Assembly (NCBI RefSeq): GCF_000767835.1
Contig: NZ_JPEN01000068.1
Span: 22,088-86,087, forward strand
Length of the DNA: 64,000 nucleotides
Direction: 5' to 3'
Source: Streptococcus sinensis
GTDB lineage: Bacteria; Bacillota; Bacilli; Lactobacillales; Streptococcaceae
Below, piece after piece: positions 32,931-41,240 of this stretch (its first letter is position 1; each line of letters begins with the position of its first letter). The position numbers and the translations under genes are program-made. The notes under the pieces are model-generated. The model was not told the origin of the DNA. It saw only the letters and a program-made list of their open reading frames with translations, and ran no database searches.

Positions 32931-33114
32931 AAGTGTCTTGATCAGAATTTTTGATGACTTTTATCAACTTTTCTGCTGTATCTAAAGTCATATTCCCGAT
33001 TTTTCGCTGACCATTCATAAATTTTTGAATCGCAGTCACATCAATACCAGATTCTTTTGCAATACTATAGGCAGTACGCCCACTTTTTAATAATTCTTCA
33101 ATTTCTTTTTTCAT
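32929..33114 (-). CDS. Small HTH (Cro/CI-like) repressor
   Basis: 61 residues with a helix-turn-helix (AYSIAKESGIDVTAIQKFMN, about 15-34, then GQRKIGNMTLDTAEKLIKV). It starts at ATG 33114 behind TAGGAGTC; the longer frame has no site. It has its own promoter (TTGAAT, 17 bp, TATAAT, around 33150-33180). The gene ends inside the operator palindrome of the downstream exclusion gene, which it most likely controls. Confidence 0.8.
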   Translation of the reverse strand: MKKEIEELLKSGRTAYSIAKESGIDVTAIQKFMNGQRKIGNMTLDTAEKLIKVIKNSDQDT

Positions 33115-33195
33115 GCTTATAAAATGACTCCTATTGTGATGGATAACTTTATTATACGATACAAAAATAATGAATTCAACCGATACCAAAAAGAA

Positions 33196-33218
33196 AAGCT
33201 AGGCAAAACGCCTAGCTT
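33196..33218 (-). terminator. Terminator of the adhesin operon
   Basis: Nine-base arms AAGCTAGGC/GCCTAGCTT followed by TTCTTTTT on the minus strand. Confidence 0.75.
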
Positions 33219-33268
33219 GCTCCATCTGTCTGATCAAAGCTATCTATTGCGTTTATCAGATTTTCTTT

Positions 33269-36200
33269 TTAATTTTCTTTCCGTTTTTTGAAACTAACAA
33301 GGCTGAATCCTGCAAGAATCATTCCCAAAACTGAAAGTCCAACCGATGAAGCTGTACCTGTTTGTGGCAAAGCTGGAGCTGGTGTTTTTGGTGCAGGGGT
33401 TGGTTTCTTAGGTTGTGGTTTTTCTGGCTCTGGAGTGCTAGTCTTAACTGTGTTAGAAACAACTTCATGACCATTTACCACATTCTTGTAGGTGTTTTCA
33501 AATGTTCCAGCCGCAATCCGTTTCATTTGAATTGCAGCGTCTACATCAAATTCAGAAGCATTATCGACTTTATCCAAAAAGTCTCGCTTCATTGAAATTT
33601 CAACAACCCCTTTAGCTTTGTCATACTTCAGTTCTGCATATTGTGATAAGTCTGTACCAGACTTAATCACTGTACCATCTTTCAATTTGATGTCAACAGC
33701 AGCCATTGCCTTATATTGACCCGTAAATTCATCACCCTTTTCGTCAAAGTCATCATAGAAACGATATTCTTTGAGTGCTTCGCCGCGATTTGCAGGCAAC
33801 TTAGCTCCATCTAAGAAATAATAGAACTTATCACCCAATTTAACAAGCTTGCCATCAAGGTTTTGTCCATCACCAAGTTTACTAAAGACTTGTTTTTGAA
33901 CTTTCAGCTCTGGCACATGATTTACCACTACATTTGAGTAGTAGCCGTTACCAAATTGCACTTGGAAGGTTTGGTTCGTGTATTTACCTTTAAAGCTCGT
34001 TTTATTTCGCATTGGAGTATGGAAGAATAAGTCCATACCTGTTTGAACATAAGCTTTATAGAATTCCGATGGTTTTTCAGCAATCCACATGTAGAACTTG
34101 CCTTTTGGAGAAATACCTGAACGATCAATCATGTCATTCAACTCTTTTGAAAGAGTTTCACGAGAAAGAACATGATACATCTTCAGGCCATTGACTTCCT
34201 TGCCTTCTGCATCCTTCACTTTGAAACGACTTTCAAGCGGTGTGACTGCATCATCCTGATAATCTTCAATGTATGCAAAGCCTTTGGCAATCGCTTCTTT
34301 ACCAGATTTATCACCCTTATTTGGACGATTCGTCCATTTAGAAACATAGTAATTGATACCTTCTGGAAGCATTTCTTTGCCATCCACCAGTTTTCCAGCA
34401 GCATTGTAATTATGCTTTTCTGGTTTCAATGGATCACGATTCGGATTCTTCGGATCATTTGGCTTGTTTGGTTGTGGTTTGCCTGGAGTGTGAATCAAGA
34501 CTTTGTTCGATTTACGAACATAGCCGTTTGATCCGCCACCGTTCACGACCATTTCAAAGACATTTTCATAGTCTGCAGCGTCATTTTGCGGACGCCCCCA
34601 AACAGACAATGCCCCTAATTGATATTCCTTGTTCAAGTTTTGATTTACTGAAGAAAGGATTGATGCCACAGCCTTAAATGTCATCAGATTCGTTTTTTCA
34701 TTATAAGACACATCATAGCCCTTATTGGCTTCTTTTGTCTTTTCCAAATCTGCCTTAAATCCTTGCGGCAAATGATCATTAAAGACTAATTGTGTCACTG
34801 CTTTACGGCCTGCAGGCAAAGCCTCTGTCTGCAAAACAAAGCGATTCAAAGAATTCTTAGCAACATACCGGCCATTGATATTCAATTTATCCGCATTTTC
34901 TACAGCTTTCGCAATTTGCGGACGAGTAGATAATTTATAATCATGAACGTGTACCGTTGGCACTACTGGAGCAGTTGGTTCTTTTTCTTTTGGCTTATAA
35001 GTTGGCGTTGGAACACCATTTACTTTTACCAAAGTCAATTTAGTTTTTGGAGTTGGTACAGTCTTTTCCTTTTCAGGAGTAAACTTCTTCAACTCTTCCA
35101 TTTTAGGAGTTGGAACTTCTTTTAGTTTTTCAGGAGTAAATGTTTTACGAGATTTAGGTTCTTTATAACGAGCAGGAACTGGAATGCCAGAAGACTTAAA
35201 GTCAGTGTTAAATGCAAACCATTGTGAAACAATTCCACTTTCCTGACCGTTTGTTTCAACACCGAAGCTGAATTTGATTCGTTTATCTGTCGAAACAATC
35301 CCTGCGCCTTTATAGGCGTAGGGACTATCCTCTCTGTCCCACGGCTTATCTAAGCCCAAAGCATCCAGATCTTCTAAATTAGTCTTAGAATAAACCAAAT
35401 CACCATAACGAGCAACCTTAGATCCGTTAATTGGGATGAACCTGTCACCAGTATAAATACGAGCATATTCAACGTGTGATGTTCCTTCCCCGTAAGAGTT
35501 CATGGAAGCAACAGAATAAAGGAATGGTTTTCCTTTTACTGGAAGAATTTCCTTTCCATCTTCCCCAAAATATCGGACCTCTACGTCAAGCTCATAACCT
35601 TCCTTACCTGCCAGCGTTCCAGCAAGAATTGTCGATGTAGGATTTCCTTCGAAATTCAGATTGATCTTTCCATATTGGCTATTAGCCTTTTTGGCCGTAT
35701 ATTGGAATTCGGCGGCTACAATTTTTTTACCGTCATAGGAACCAGACAATCCCTCATATCGAGCAACTGCTGTTTGTCCTACCGCAAGACGCCCCAAGAT
35801 ACTGCCACTTGATGCAGAAGTCGCTTCTTTGGCATCATTAGTAACCAAATTATCCCAATTAGTACCAATCACATTAAAGACATTACCGCCTTTTGCATCA
35901 ACCTGTTCCCAGTATTTCTTCTGAGAAATAAATTCTGCACCCTTGACGCTCACAAGTTTAGCATTTTTTACATTGTCTTTGCCAAAGACAAGATACTTAC
36001 TTACAATATCTTTAACATAACCATCCTTAGCACTATTAGCTTTGGATTCAGCTTTTTCTTTAGCGACACGAGCATCTTCAGCTTTGTTATGCTCAGAAAC
36101 TTTACGATTGAACTCATCAATCACCTTGTTTTCACCATCAACTTTAGACTGCCCTTTAGCATTTCGTTTAGAAATTTCCGCATTTTCAGCCTCAACAGAC

Positions 36201-37096
36201 TTTTTGTTAGCCAATTTAGCTTGATTACGTTTCTCAATTTCCGCATTTTCAGCTTCTACCTGAGCTTGACCCTCAACATTTCGCTTACGCACCGCTTCAT
36301 TATATGCCTTCGCAGCTGCAATTTCCTGATTTTCTTTTGTTTTTTCAACTTGATACATTTCAGCAGCTTTTTGATTTTCGGTTTTTACTTGTTCAACAGC
36401 TTTTGTATAAGCGTCATAAGAAGTTTTGTTGGCATCCACTTTCACTTCTTTAGTCGTTTCGGTTACGTTGGCATCTGGAAACTCAGCTTTAATCTTAGCT
36501 TTTACTTGAGCCACTGCTTGATTGGTTTGAGCTGCTTGTTGGCTAGCCTTATCATGTGCTTCTTTCAAGGCTTGATTTTCCGCTTCAATCTGCGCATTCT
36601 TTTGTTTGGTTTCTTCAGCTGCTTTTGCATAGTCATCTTTTGCTTTTAGATAATCTTCTGTTGTTTTTTCAACAGCTACTTTTTGTTTTGCTTGATCCGC
36701 TGCAATTTCAGCTTGGGCTTTTTGTGTTTCAGCTAAACTGTTTGTGGTACCCTTATCAACGGGAGAGTCTTGCACCACTTCCACACCTTCTTTTTGGGCT
36801 GCTTGTGCTGCTTGATTAACCTGCGAATTGTCAACTTGAACATTAACCGTTCCTTGAGATTGATTTGCCTGATCAATCATTTGTTGAGCTGCTTGTGTTT
36901 GAGCTGGTTGACTATCTGACAAATTTGTAGCTGTATTTGCTGGTACAACTGTAGTAGGCTCTTTAGCGACTTCATCTGCTTGTACACCATTAGTTGTCGC
37001 TACAGCTAGTGCTGCAAGCCCTAAAATAACCCCACAAGTACCATAAGCCTTGATTTTACGAATTGATCCATACGTTTTTGTTTCATTTGATTTCAT
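33269..37096 (-). CDS. Antigen I/II family LPXTG surface adhesin (element B)
   Basis: 1275 residues. Family signal peptide (about 1-40, YGSIRKIKAYGTCGVILG), a longer Ala-rich stalk than the element A copy (about 60-370), with repeats of the AENAEI(E/S)KRN type, and a GbpC/Spa domain (about 379-635). A proline/Lys/Thr segment with repeated FTPEK units (about 640-720) and C-terminal domains (about 720-1210) follow. The last of these differs from the element A copy. LPQTG (about 1240) and a KKRKEN tail end the protein. It lies 24 bp after the proline-rich surface gene and, through it, in the operon of pilin and VirB8-like genes. That links adhesion to mating. It starts at ATG 37096 behind AAGGAGAAATC. 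Confidence 0.93.
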   Translation of the reverse strand: MKSNETKTYGSIRKIKAYGTCGVILGLAALAVATTNGVQADEVAKEPTTVVPANTATNLSDSQPAQTQAAQQMIDQANQSQGTVNVQVDNSQVNQAAQAAQKEGVEVVQDSPVDKGTTNSLAETQKAQAEIAADQAKQKVAVEKTTEDYLKAKDDYAKAAEETKQKNAQIEAENQALKEAHDKASQQAAQTNQAVAQVKAKIKAEFPDANVTETTKEVKVDANKTSYDAYTKAVEQVKTENQKAAEMYQVEKTKENQEIAAAKAYNEAVRKRNVEGQAQVEAENAEIEKRNQAKLANKKSVEAENAEISKRNAKGQSKVDGENKVIDEFNRKVSEHNKAEDARVAKEKAESKANSAKDGYVKDIVSKYLVFGKDNVKNAKLVSVKGAEFISQKKYWEQVDAKGGNVFNVIGTNWDNLVTNDAKEATSASSGSILGRLAVGQTAVARYEGLSGSYDGKKIVAAEFQYTAKKANSQYGKINLNFEGNPTSTILAGTLAGKEGYELDVEVRYFGEDGKEILPVKGKPFLYSVASMNSYGEGTSHVEYARIYTGDRFIPINGSKVARYGDLVYSKTNLEDLDALGLDKPWDREDSPYAYKGAGIVSTDKRIKFSFGVETNGQESGIVSQWFAFNTDFKSSGIPVPARYKEPKSRKTFTPEKLKEVPTPKMEELKKFTPEKEKTVPTPKTKLTLVKVNGVPTPTYKPKEKEPTAPVVPTVHVHDYKLSTRPQIAKAVENADKLNINGRYVAKNSLNRFVLQTEALPAGRKAVTQLVFNDHLPQGFKADLEKTKEANKGYDVSYNEKTNLMTFKAVASILSSVNQNLNKEYQLGALSVWGRPQNDAADYENVFEMVVNGGGSNGYVRKSNKVLIHTPGKPQPNKPNDPKNPNRDPLKPEKHNYNAAGKLVDGKEMLPEGINYYVSKWTNRPNKGDKSGKEAIAKGFAYIEDYQDDAVTPLESRFKVKDAEGKEVNGLKMYHVLSRETLSKELNDMIDRSGISPKGKFYMWIAEKPSEFYKAYVQTGMDLFFHTPMRNKTSFKGKYTNQTFQVQFGNGYYSNVVVNHVPELKVQKQVFSKLGDGQNLDGKLVKLGDKFYYFLDGAKLPANRGEALKEYRFYDDFDEKGDEFTGQYKAMAAVDIKLKDGTVIKSGTDLSQYAELKYDKAKGVVEISMKRDFLDKVDNASEFDVDAAIQMKRIAAGTFENTYKNVVNGHEVVSNTVKTSTPEPEKPQPKKPTPAPKTPAPALPQTGTASSVGLSVLGMILAGFSLVSFKKRKEN

Positions 37097-37120
37097 TTTT
37101 TGATTTCTCCTTAAATTTTA

Positions 37121-37849
37121 TTAAAATAATTTTTTTAATTTTGTTCCTACTGCAAGCAAAGATAGACCAATCAGTGATAACAGAGAACTAATGAACGCTT
37201 CTTCTCCTGTTTCAGGTAGGTTTTTCATTTCACCTGAGGCTGAAGTTAGAGTAACCGTACCATCTGCATTTGTCTTACCGCCTATAGATTCGGCAGAGAC
37301 TAAATTAGTGCTGCCATCAGCTTGTTGTACGACTACCTGACTATTTTGGGTACCGACAACGGTTTGACCACCATTCGTTTCAAACGGATCAAACGTCCGA
37401 TTAGGTTCTGGCATTGGAGCTGGATTCTTCGGCTCTTCGCTTGGTGATGTAGGGGTAGCCCCTCCATTTCCATTAGTTGACGGATCGGTTGTTCCAGGCG
37501 TAGTTGGATTACCATTATTTCCGTTGTTGTCAGATGGTTCTGTAGAAGTTCCTGGAGTAGATGGATTTGTCGGCACTACTGGATCCGATGTACTTGGATC
37601 TGTGGGAGTACTAGGTTCTGTTGGTGTGCTTGGTGTGGATGGATCTACTGGAACTGTTGGTTGCGTTGTCCCAGTATCAGAAGAACCAGTATCTGTGGCT
37701 GGAGGGGTACTATCCGTTGGCGGTACTACCACTTCTGTAGATGGTGCGCTTGGATCAACAGGTGCCACTTCATCAGCGGAGATAAAGCCAGCTTTAGATA
37801 GCGCAAGAGCGGACACAGTTAATAGTGTGAGTAATTGTTTTTTAGTCAT
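37121..37849 (-). CDS. Proline/Thr/Ser-rich LPXTG surface protein, PrgC-like
   Basis: 242 residues: signal peptide (about 1-25), a low-complexity stretch of Pro, Thr, Ser, Asp and Gly (about 28-155), a short folded part (about 155-205; QTVVGTQNSQVVVQQ), LPETG and a hydrophobic tail with KKLKKLF. It resembles PrgC of pCF10, a Pro-rich wall protein encoded with the adhesin PrgB. It probably extends through the wall as a stalk. It lies 15 bp after the VirB8-like gene. Confidence 0.75.
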   Translation of the reverse strand: MTKKQLLTLLTVSALALSKAGFISADEVAPVDPSAPSTEVVVPPTDSTPPATDTGSSDTGTTQPTVPVDPSTPSTPTEPSTPTDPSTSDPVVPTNPSTPGTSTEPSDNNGNNGNPTTPGTTDPSTNGNGGATPTSPSEEPKNPAPMPEPNRTFDPFETNGGQTVVGTQNSQVVVQQADGSTNLVSAESIGGKTNADGTVTLTSASGEMKNLPETGEEAFISSLLSLIGLSLLAVGTKLKKLF

Positions 37850-37864
37850 GATACGTTTCCTTTT

Positions 37865-38950
37865 CTACTTTTTAATTTTGATGTATTCAGATGCTTTGGG
37901 TTCTGTCGTGATGACATAGCCATATTTAGAAGACTTAGAAGTCTCAACTGAAAAACTCAATCGAATACTGGAAGCCTTCTCTCCTTCTTTTACAGATAGG
38001 ACATAGGTCACCGAATATTCTTTTGTTTTTGAATCATAGGTTAGTTTCTCAAGAATCACTGACTGCAACGTTCCTTCTTTTGGAACAGTGTATTTGGCAT
38101 CTCCATCTGACAGAAAGTCTGTTAAGTTTTCCTTTTTACCAGAATAATAATTAGGTAAGAAATAACGACTGAAGACATCTATTTGATGTTCCTTATCTGC
38201 TAAGTTCTGGGTATTTTTCAGTTCTTGATAGAGATAGATCACTTGTTCCTTCTGTTTGGACAGTTGCGCTTGCGAAATAACAGATAAAATCATCCCCCCG
38301 ACAGCTAATGTTACAAGAAATCCCATGAGTATATAGACCTTTTTCAGGGATGGTTCTTTTGGAAATTTGTGTTCTACAGGTGATGGTATAGCTACAGAAT
38401 TGCTTGAAACCAGCTTCTGTTGTGGCAAGACATTTGAGACTTGCTCCCCTTCTTCTGGGAAAAGAGGTAGTGCCGATTCTTGAATTCCCAAACTCTTTTT
38501 GTAAGCGGGATAAATTTGATTCACAAAATACTCTCGTTTTTCGTGATAGGTATAGGATTGAAAATCTGTCCCTGTCATAATGGCTTGAATCAATGGTAAC
38601 AGTAAATTCTGATACCTTTGATCAATGATGAATGGGCTGGCAAAAACTTCTCCTTCTGACACCGCTTCTTTTCCTTCCAGGTGACAAATCGCAACTCTTT
38701 TCAGCTGCATTTGACCATAAGCCTCTTGTAAAACTTGGAAGAGCAGTTCTGCTTGAAGAAAGGTCATATAAGGAAGCGACTCTTCAATTGACTGCTCAAA
38801 AGTATCCAAATACTGTTGGTCTAGCCCTTCAATAATACCAAGAAGCTCACTATCATCATCTGGAGATTTCCCATCTTCCCATGTGACCTCGAGAAATAAA
38901 TCATCTGTTATTACGCATTTGGAGCTTTTCTTAAATGGGATAAATGCCAT
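37865..38950 (-). CDS. VirB8/TcpC-like bitopic membrane protein
   Basis: 361 residues. A cytoplasmic N-terminal half (about 1-200), one helix (VYILMGFLVTLAVGGMILSV, about 204-224) and an extracellular C-terminal domain (about 225-361) whose FSRYFLPNYYSG and alternating beta pattern resemble the NTF2-like domain of VirB8/TcpC proteins. A cytoplasmic domain of this size is unusual for the family and looks like the YukC/EssB-type pseudokinase layout, an alternative to consider. The start is ATG 38950, behind AAGGTGG. Confidence 0.6.
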   Translation of the reverse strand: MAFIPFKKSSKCVITDDLFLEVTWEDGKSPDDDSELLGIIEGLDQQYLDTFEQSIEESLPYMTFLQAELLFQVLQEAYGQMQLKRVAICHLEGKEAVSEGEVFASPFIIDQRYQNLLLPLIQAIMTGTDFQSYTYHEKREYFVNQIYPAYKKSLGIQESALPLFPEEGEQVSNVLPQQKLVSSNSVAIPSPVEHKFPKEPSLKKVYILMGFLVTLAVGGMILSVISQAQLSKQKEQVIYLYQELKNTQNLADKEHQIDVFSRYFLPNYYSGKKENLTDFLSDGDAKYTVPKEGTLQSVILEKLTYDSKTKEYSVTYVLSVKEGEKASSIRLSFSVETSKSSKYGYVITTEPKASEYIKIKK

Positions 38951-38960
38951 CGTAACCACC

Positions 38961-39308
38961 TTAACCTCTCACAAAGTTAAAGCCCCACTCAACAATGCTT
39001 GGACCAGCAGAAACCGCAATAATGGATACCGCAATAGCTACCCAGTGTTTTTTAATCGCAGCTTTTACTTCGCGACCACCAAAACCATAGATGAGACCTG
39101 TAATAACAACGGCGGCTCCTAAGGTAACAATCCCAATTCCTTGAACTTTGGTAATTCCTTGTTGAGCCAAATTTTGTGTCTTGGCAAAGGGATCATCCGC
39201 ATAGACAGTGTTCGTCAGGAGTCCTGACAGAAAGAGTGAGAGACTAAGCAAATAGCACTTGCCTTTAGATCTCACTTCATTTAACGTTTTTGTCAATTTG
39301 TTTTTCAT
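38961..39308 (-). CDS. VirB2/TrbC-like pilin
   Basis: 115 residues with a long signal-like N-terminus (cleavage probably after VYA, about residue 37) and two hydrophobic helices (about 52-72 and 85-108) joined by a short charged loop. This is the pattern of TrbC/VirB2-type pilins. The start is ATG 39308 behind GAGGAGGATTTCT; it is the first gene after promoter module copy 4. Confidence 0.75.
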   Translation of the reverse strand: MKNKLTKTLNEVRSKGKCYLLSLSLFLSGLLTNTVYADDPFAKTQNLAQQGITKVQGIGIVTLGAAVVITGLIYGFGGREVKAAIKKHWVAIAVSIIAVSAGPSIVEWGFNFVRG

Positions 39309-39344
39309 AGAAATCCTCCTCATATTTTATTGACATTATTAGTG

Positions 39345-39380
39345 TAAGGGATAATCAAATTCTCTGCATTAAGCGGACAA
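39345..39380 (-). promoter_or_regulatory. Repeated transfer promoter module, copy 4
   Basis: TTGTCC (39375-39380), 18-bp spacer with CTTAATGCA, GATTAT (39351-39356), then CCCTTA. It drives pilin, VirB8-like, PrgC-like and adhesin genes. Confidence 0.75.
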
Positions 39381-39398
39381 GTCATAGGAAAAATTTTT

Positions 39399-41240
39399 TC
39401 AGCTGAATAATGTATCTCTTTCTCCCTCAATATCCAGCTGAATTTGTCTCAAATCTTTTCGATGTTGACTATCTGGTGCCTCTCCCTCAACCCATAAATG
39501 AACGTTATAAGTTTGCTTGCTTTTATCTAACGTCAAGCTTCTAGCTGAGATAGGCGCTAATACTTTTCGCTTCATCAAACGTTCTAAAGGACGTGCACCA
39601 TTCTTAACGTCAGTACCAACATCAGACAGATACTGGATCAAACTAGGCTCGTATGAAAGTGTTAAATTTTGTCGATTCATTCTATCTGCAATCTCAGACA
39701 GGTTTTTTTCTGCGATTTCTTCAATCACATTACGTTCTAAAAGATTAAAGATGATTTTATTTTCGATCCGATTGAGAAACTCTGGCCTGAACTCATTTTG
39801 AAGCTCACTTCCCATCGACTTCTCAAATTGTTGCCAATCACGATCAGTGAGATTGCGAAAATTACCTTTGAGTTCCCATTTATTAATGATTTTTTCAGCC
39901 CCAATGTTAGTGGTCATCATCACAATTGTATTTTTAAAACTAATCAAACGCCCAGAACTATCCGTTAAGCGACCATCATCCAGAACCTGCAAGAAGAGAT
40001 CCATCACCTCATTGTGTGCCTTTTCAATTTCATCTAGCAACAAGACACAGTAAGGTTTCTGTTTCACACCTTCCGTCAATTGCCCTTTTGTTCTTGTCGC
40101 ACGATTACCGATTAACTTGACCACATCTTCTTTCTGTTTGAACTCTGACATATCAAAACGAATCATGGCATTTTCGTCGTCAAAAAGTGCTTCTGCGACA
40201 GCCTTGGATAACTCAGTCTTTCCAACCCCAGTTGGGCCAAGAAAGAGAAAAGAAGAGATAGGCTTGTTTTCATCTTGCAAGCCAGCTTGAGCAATGGTGA
40301 CCGCATCGACGATGGCCTCAATCGCATCTTCTTGACCTTTAACACGTGCCATTAGTTTTTCCTTGAAGCCTTCTAACCGTTCCTGATCGCCTTTTAGAAT
40401 TGTTGTGACAGGAATTCCTGTTTTATTTTTTAAGACTTGAGCAATGTCTTCTTCTGTCACCTTGCTTTTTCCTCCAGCTGAAGCAATAGTTGCGGCTTCA
40501 TCTATTAAGTCAAAGGCCTTATCTGGTAAGAAACGATCTGTCATATAGCGAACGGATAAACGAACCGCTTGTTGAACCGCTTCTGAAGAAATTTCGACTC
40601 CGTGAAAGGATTCATAAATTCTCTTAGCTTGTCCAATAATTGTGATGGCTTGTGGAATAGTTGGTTCCTCTACCATAACAGGCTGCATCCGACGCTCTAG
40701 AGCTCGATCAGTCTCGATGTAATCATGAAATTCATCTAGGGTAGTTGCCCCAATCAGCTGAATATCCCCACGAGCCAAAACGGGCTTTATCACATTTCCT
40801 GCATCAAGTGCTTGGCCGTCTTGACTACCTGCCCCAACGATGGTATGAAATTCATCCACAAAGAGAAGGTTATGACCACGTGTCGCCACCATCTCCTCAA
40901 TAATTTTTTTGAATTTGGCAATAAAACCGCCATTTTCTTCACTCATCAAGCTAGAAAGCTCCAGGGAACGAACGGTCAAGCCTTTTAATGCATCTGGAAC
41001 CTTGTTACGTAAAATCGCAAGTGTCAGCCCTTCGACAATAGCTGTTTTCCCAACTCCTGCTTCTCCTACTAGGATAGGATTGTTCTTAGTTCGTCTGAGA
41101 AGAGAGATGATGACAGCTTGAACTTCCTTGTCTCGTCCATAGACTTGATAATCAGCTGCTTGCTTAGCAACCTTGGCTGATAAATTATCCGTATACTGAT
41201 CCAAATAAGGGGTTTTTAGCTCATCTTCCACATCAATCAT
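39399..41240 (-). CDS. Short ClpB/ClpC-like AAA+ unfoldase
   Basis: About 613 residues with two AAA+ modules: Walker A GEAGVGKTA and Walker B LFVDEFHT in the first; GPTGVGKTE, LLLDEIEKAH and the arginine-rich EFLNRIE segment in the second. The Clp N-domain and the coiled-coil middle domain of ClpB/ClpC are absent, and no ClpP-binding IGF/LGF loop was seen. So it is a two-ring remodelling ATPase that is unlikely to feed ClpP. It overlaps the end of topB by a few bases. The start (ATG 41240, ATG 41261 or a GTG between) is uncertain. It may unfold the relaxase or channel parts during transfer. Confidence 0.85.
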   Translation of the reverse strand: MIDVEDELKTPYLDQYTDNLSAKVAKQAADYQVYGRDKEVQAVIISLLRRTKNNPILVGEAGVGKTAIVEGLTLAILRNKVPDALKGLTVRSLELSSLMSEENGGFIAKFKKIIEEMVATRGHNLLFVDEFHTIVGAGSQDGQALDAGNVIKPVLARGDIQLIGATTLDEFHDYIETDRALERRMQPVMVEEPTIPQAITIIGQAKRIYESFHGVEISSEAVQQAVRLSVRYMTDRFLPDKAFDLIDEAATIASAGGKSKVTEEDIAQVLKNKTGIPVTTILKGDQERLEGFKEKLMARVKGQEDAIEAIVDAVTIAQAGLQDENKPISSFLFLGPTGVGKTELSKAVAEALFDDENAMIRFDMSEFKQKEDVVKLIGNRATRTKGQLTEGVKQKPYCVLLLDEIEKAHNEVMDLFLQVLDDGRLTDSSGRLISFKNTIVMMTTNIGAEKIINKWELKGNFRNLTDRDWQQFEKSMGSELQNEFRPEFLNRIENKIIFNLLERNVIEEIAEKNLSEIADRMNRQNLTLSYEPSLIQYLSDVGTDVKNGARPLERLMKRKVLAPISARSLTLDKSKQTYNVHLWVEGEAPDSQHRKDLRQIQLDIEGERDTLFS

